Below, piece after piece: positions 63,952-64,000 of a stretch of 64,000 bases of DNA. The stretch is from NCBI RefSeq assembly GCF_012689525.1, contig NZ_CP051516.1:1860001-1924000 (forward strand), in the 5' to 3' direction. Position numbers and translations under genes: made by a program. Below the pieces are notes generated by a model, which saw only the letters and a list, made by a program, of their open reading frames with translations, did not search any database and was not told the DNA's origin. This DNA comes from Paraburkholderia aromaticivorans (GTDB lineage Bacteria; Pseudomonadota; Gammaproteobacteria; Burkholderiales; Burkholderiaceae). Position 1 is the first letter of the stretch, and every line of letters starts with the position of its first letter.

Positions 63952-64000
63952 CTAGCTGCGCGCCAGCACCACCACGCCCACCAGGATGATGCCGATGCCG
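63952..64000 (-). CDS. 3' end of small membrane protein gene (SMR/EamA type), cut by window
   Basis: The last 15 codons read GIGIILVGVVVLARS and stop: a terminal membrane helix with a short basic end, as in small multidrug resistance/EamA proteins. An ArnE-type flippase gene at this place would fit the arn operon, but too little is visible to say. Confidence 0.5.
   Translation of the reverse strand, partial: GIGIILVGVVVLARS

Overview
The window looks like chromosome from a Burkholderiaceae bacterium, most likely Paraburkholderia or a close Burkholderia relative. This rests on high-GC coding, the rpsF-priB-rpsR-rplI-dnaB block, a sbp-cysTWA-cysB sulfate locus, a nodIJ-type exporter, a gcl-hyi-glxR glyoxylate cluster and an arn operon in which ArnA is split into two genes. 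No database search was possible; family names come from motifs and remembered protein families.

Layout. 1-4486 is the right end of a prophage: a tail protein with an SGNH esterase domain, a holin-like gene, two lipoproteins, a patatin-like phospholipase and two small reverse-strand genes, one under a near-perfect LexA box. It ends in a 3' half-copy of tRNA-His, the likely attachment site. 4564-36724 is core-type chromosome: a TPR-sulfotransferase paired with APS kinase, an aldo-keto reductase (Tas), an MHS-family transporter with an M20 peptidase and a LysR regulator, nodIJ, lexA with two SOS boxes, the sulfate-uptake operon with its CysB-type regulator, asparaginase, glyoxylate metabolism, an ECF sigma/anti-sigma pair, the ribosomal protein operon and dnaB.

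36851-51654 is the most interesting part: a 14.8-kb integrative element bounded by a perfect 29-bp direct repeat. The repeat is the first 29 bases of a DUF47 (PhoU-like) gene. The element carries a tyrosine integrase next to the left repeat, two AlpA-like regulators, each preceded by a sigma70-like promoter and a hairpin-rich untranslated leader, a replication-initiator-like gene with iteron-like repeats inside its coding sequence, an HNH-AP2 endonuclease, an HGG-motif protein resembling phage small terminases, a tail-fibre-like protein, a possible HEPN RNase near a ribbon-helix-helix protein, and several unrecognised small genes. It has no recognisable capsid, portal or large terminase gene. 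I read it as a phage satellite (P4/PICI-like lifestyle) that appears undescribed. Its insertion keeps the DUF47-pit phosphate operon intact but cuts it off from its original promoter, leaving a 16-codon remnant behind dnaB.

52252-64000 is again core-type: Pit phosphate transporter, an SDR protein lacking the usual YxxxK motif, an NlpC/P60 lipoprotein, a PIN-PhoH protein, a peroxiredoxin, and the arnBC-arnA-arnA-arnD genes for 4-amino-4-deoxy-L-arabinose modification of lipid A, ending in the 3' end of a small membrane-protein gene.
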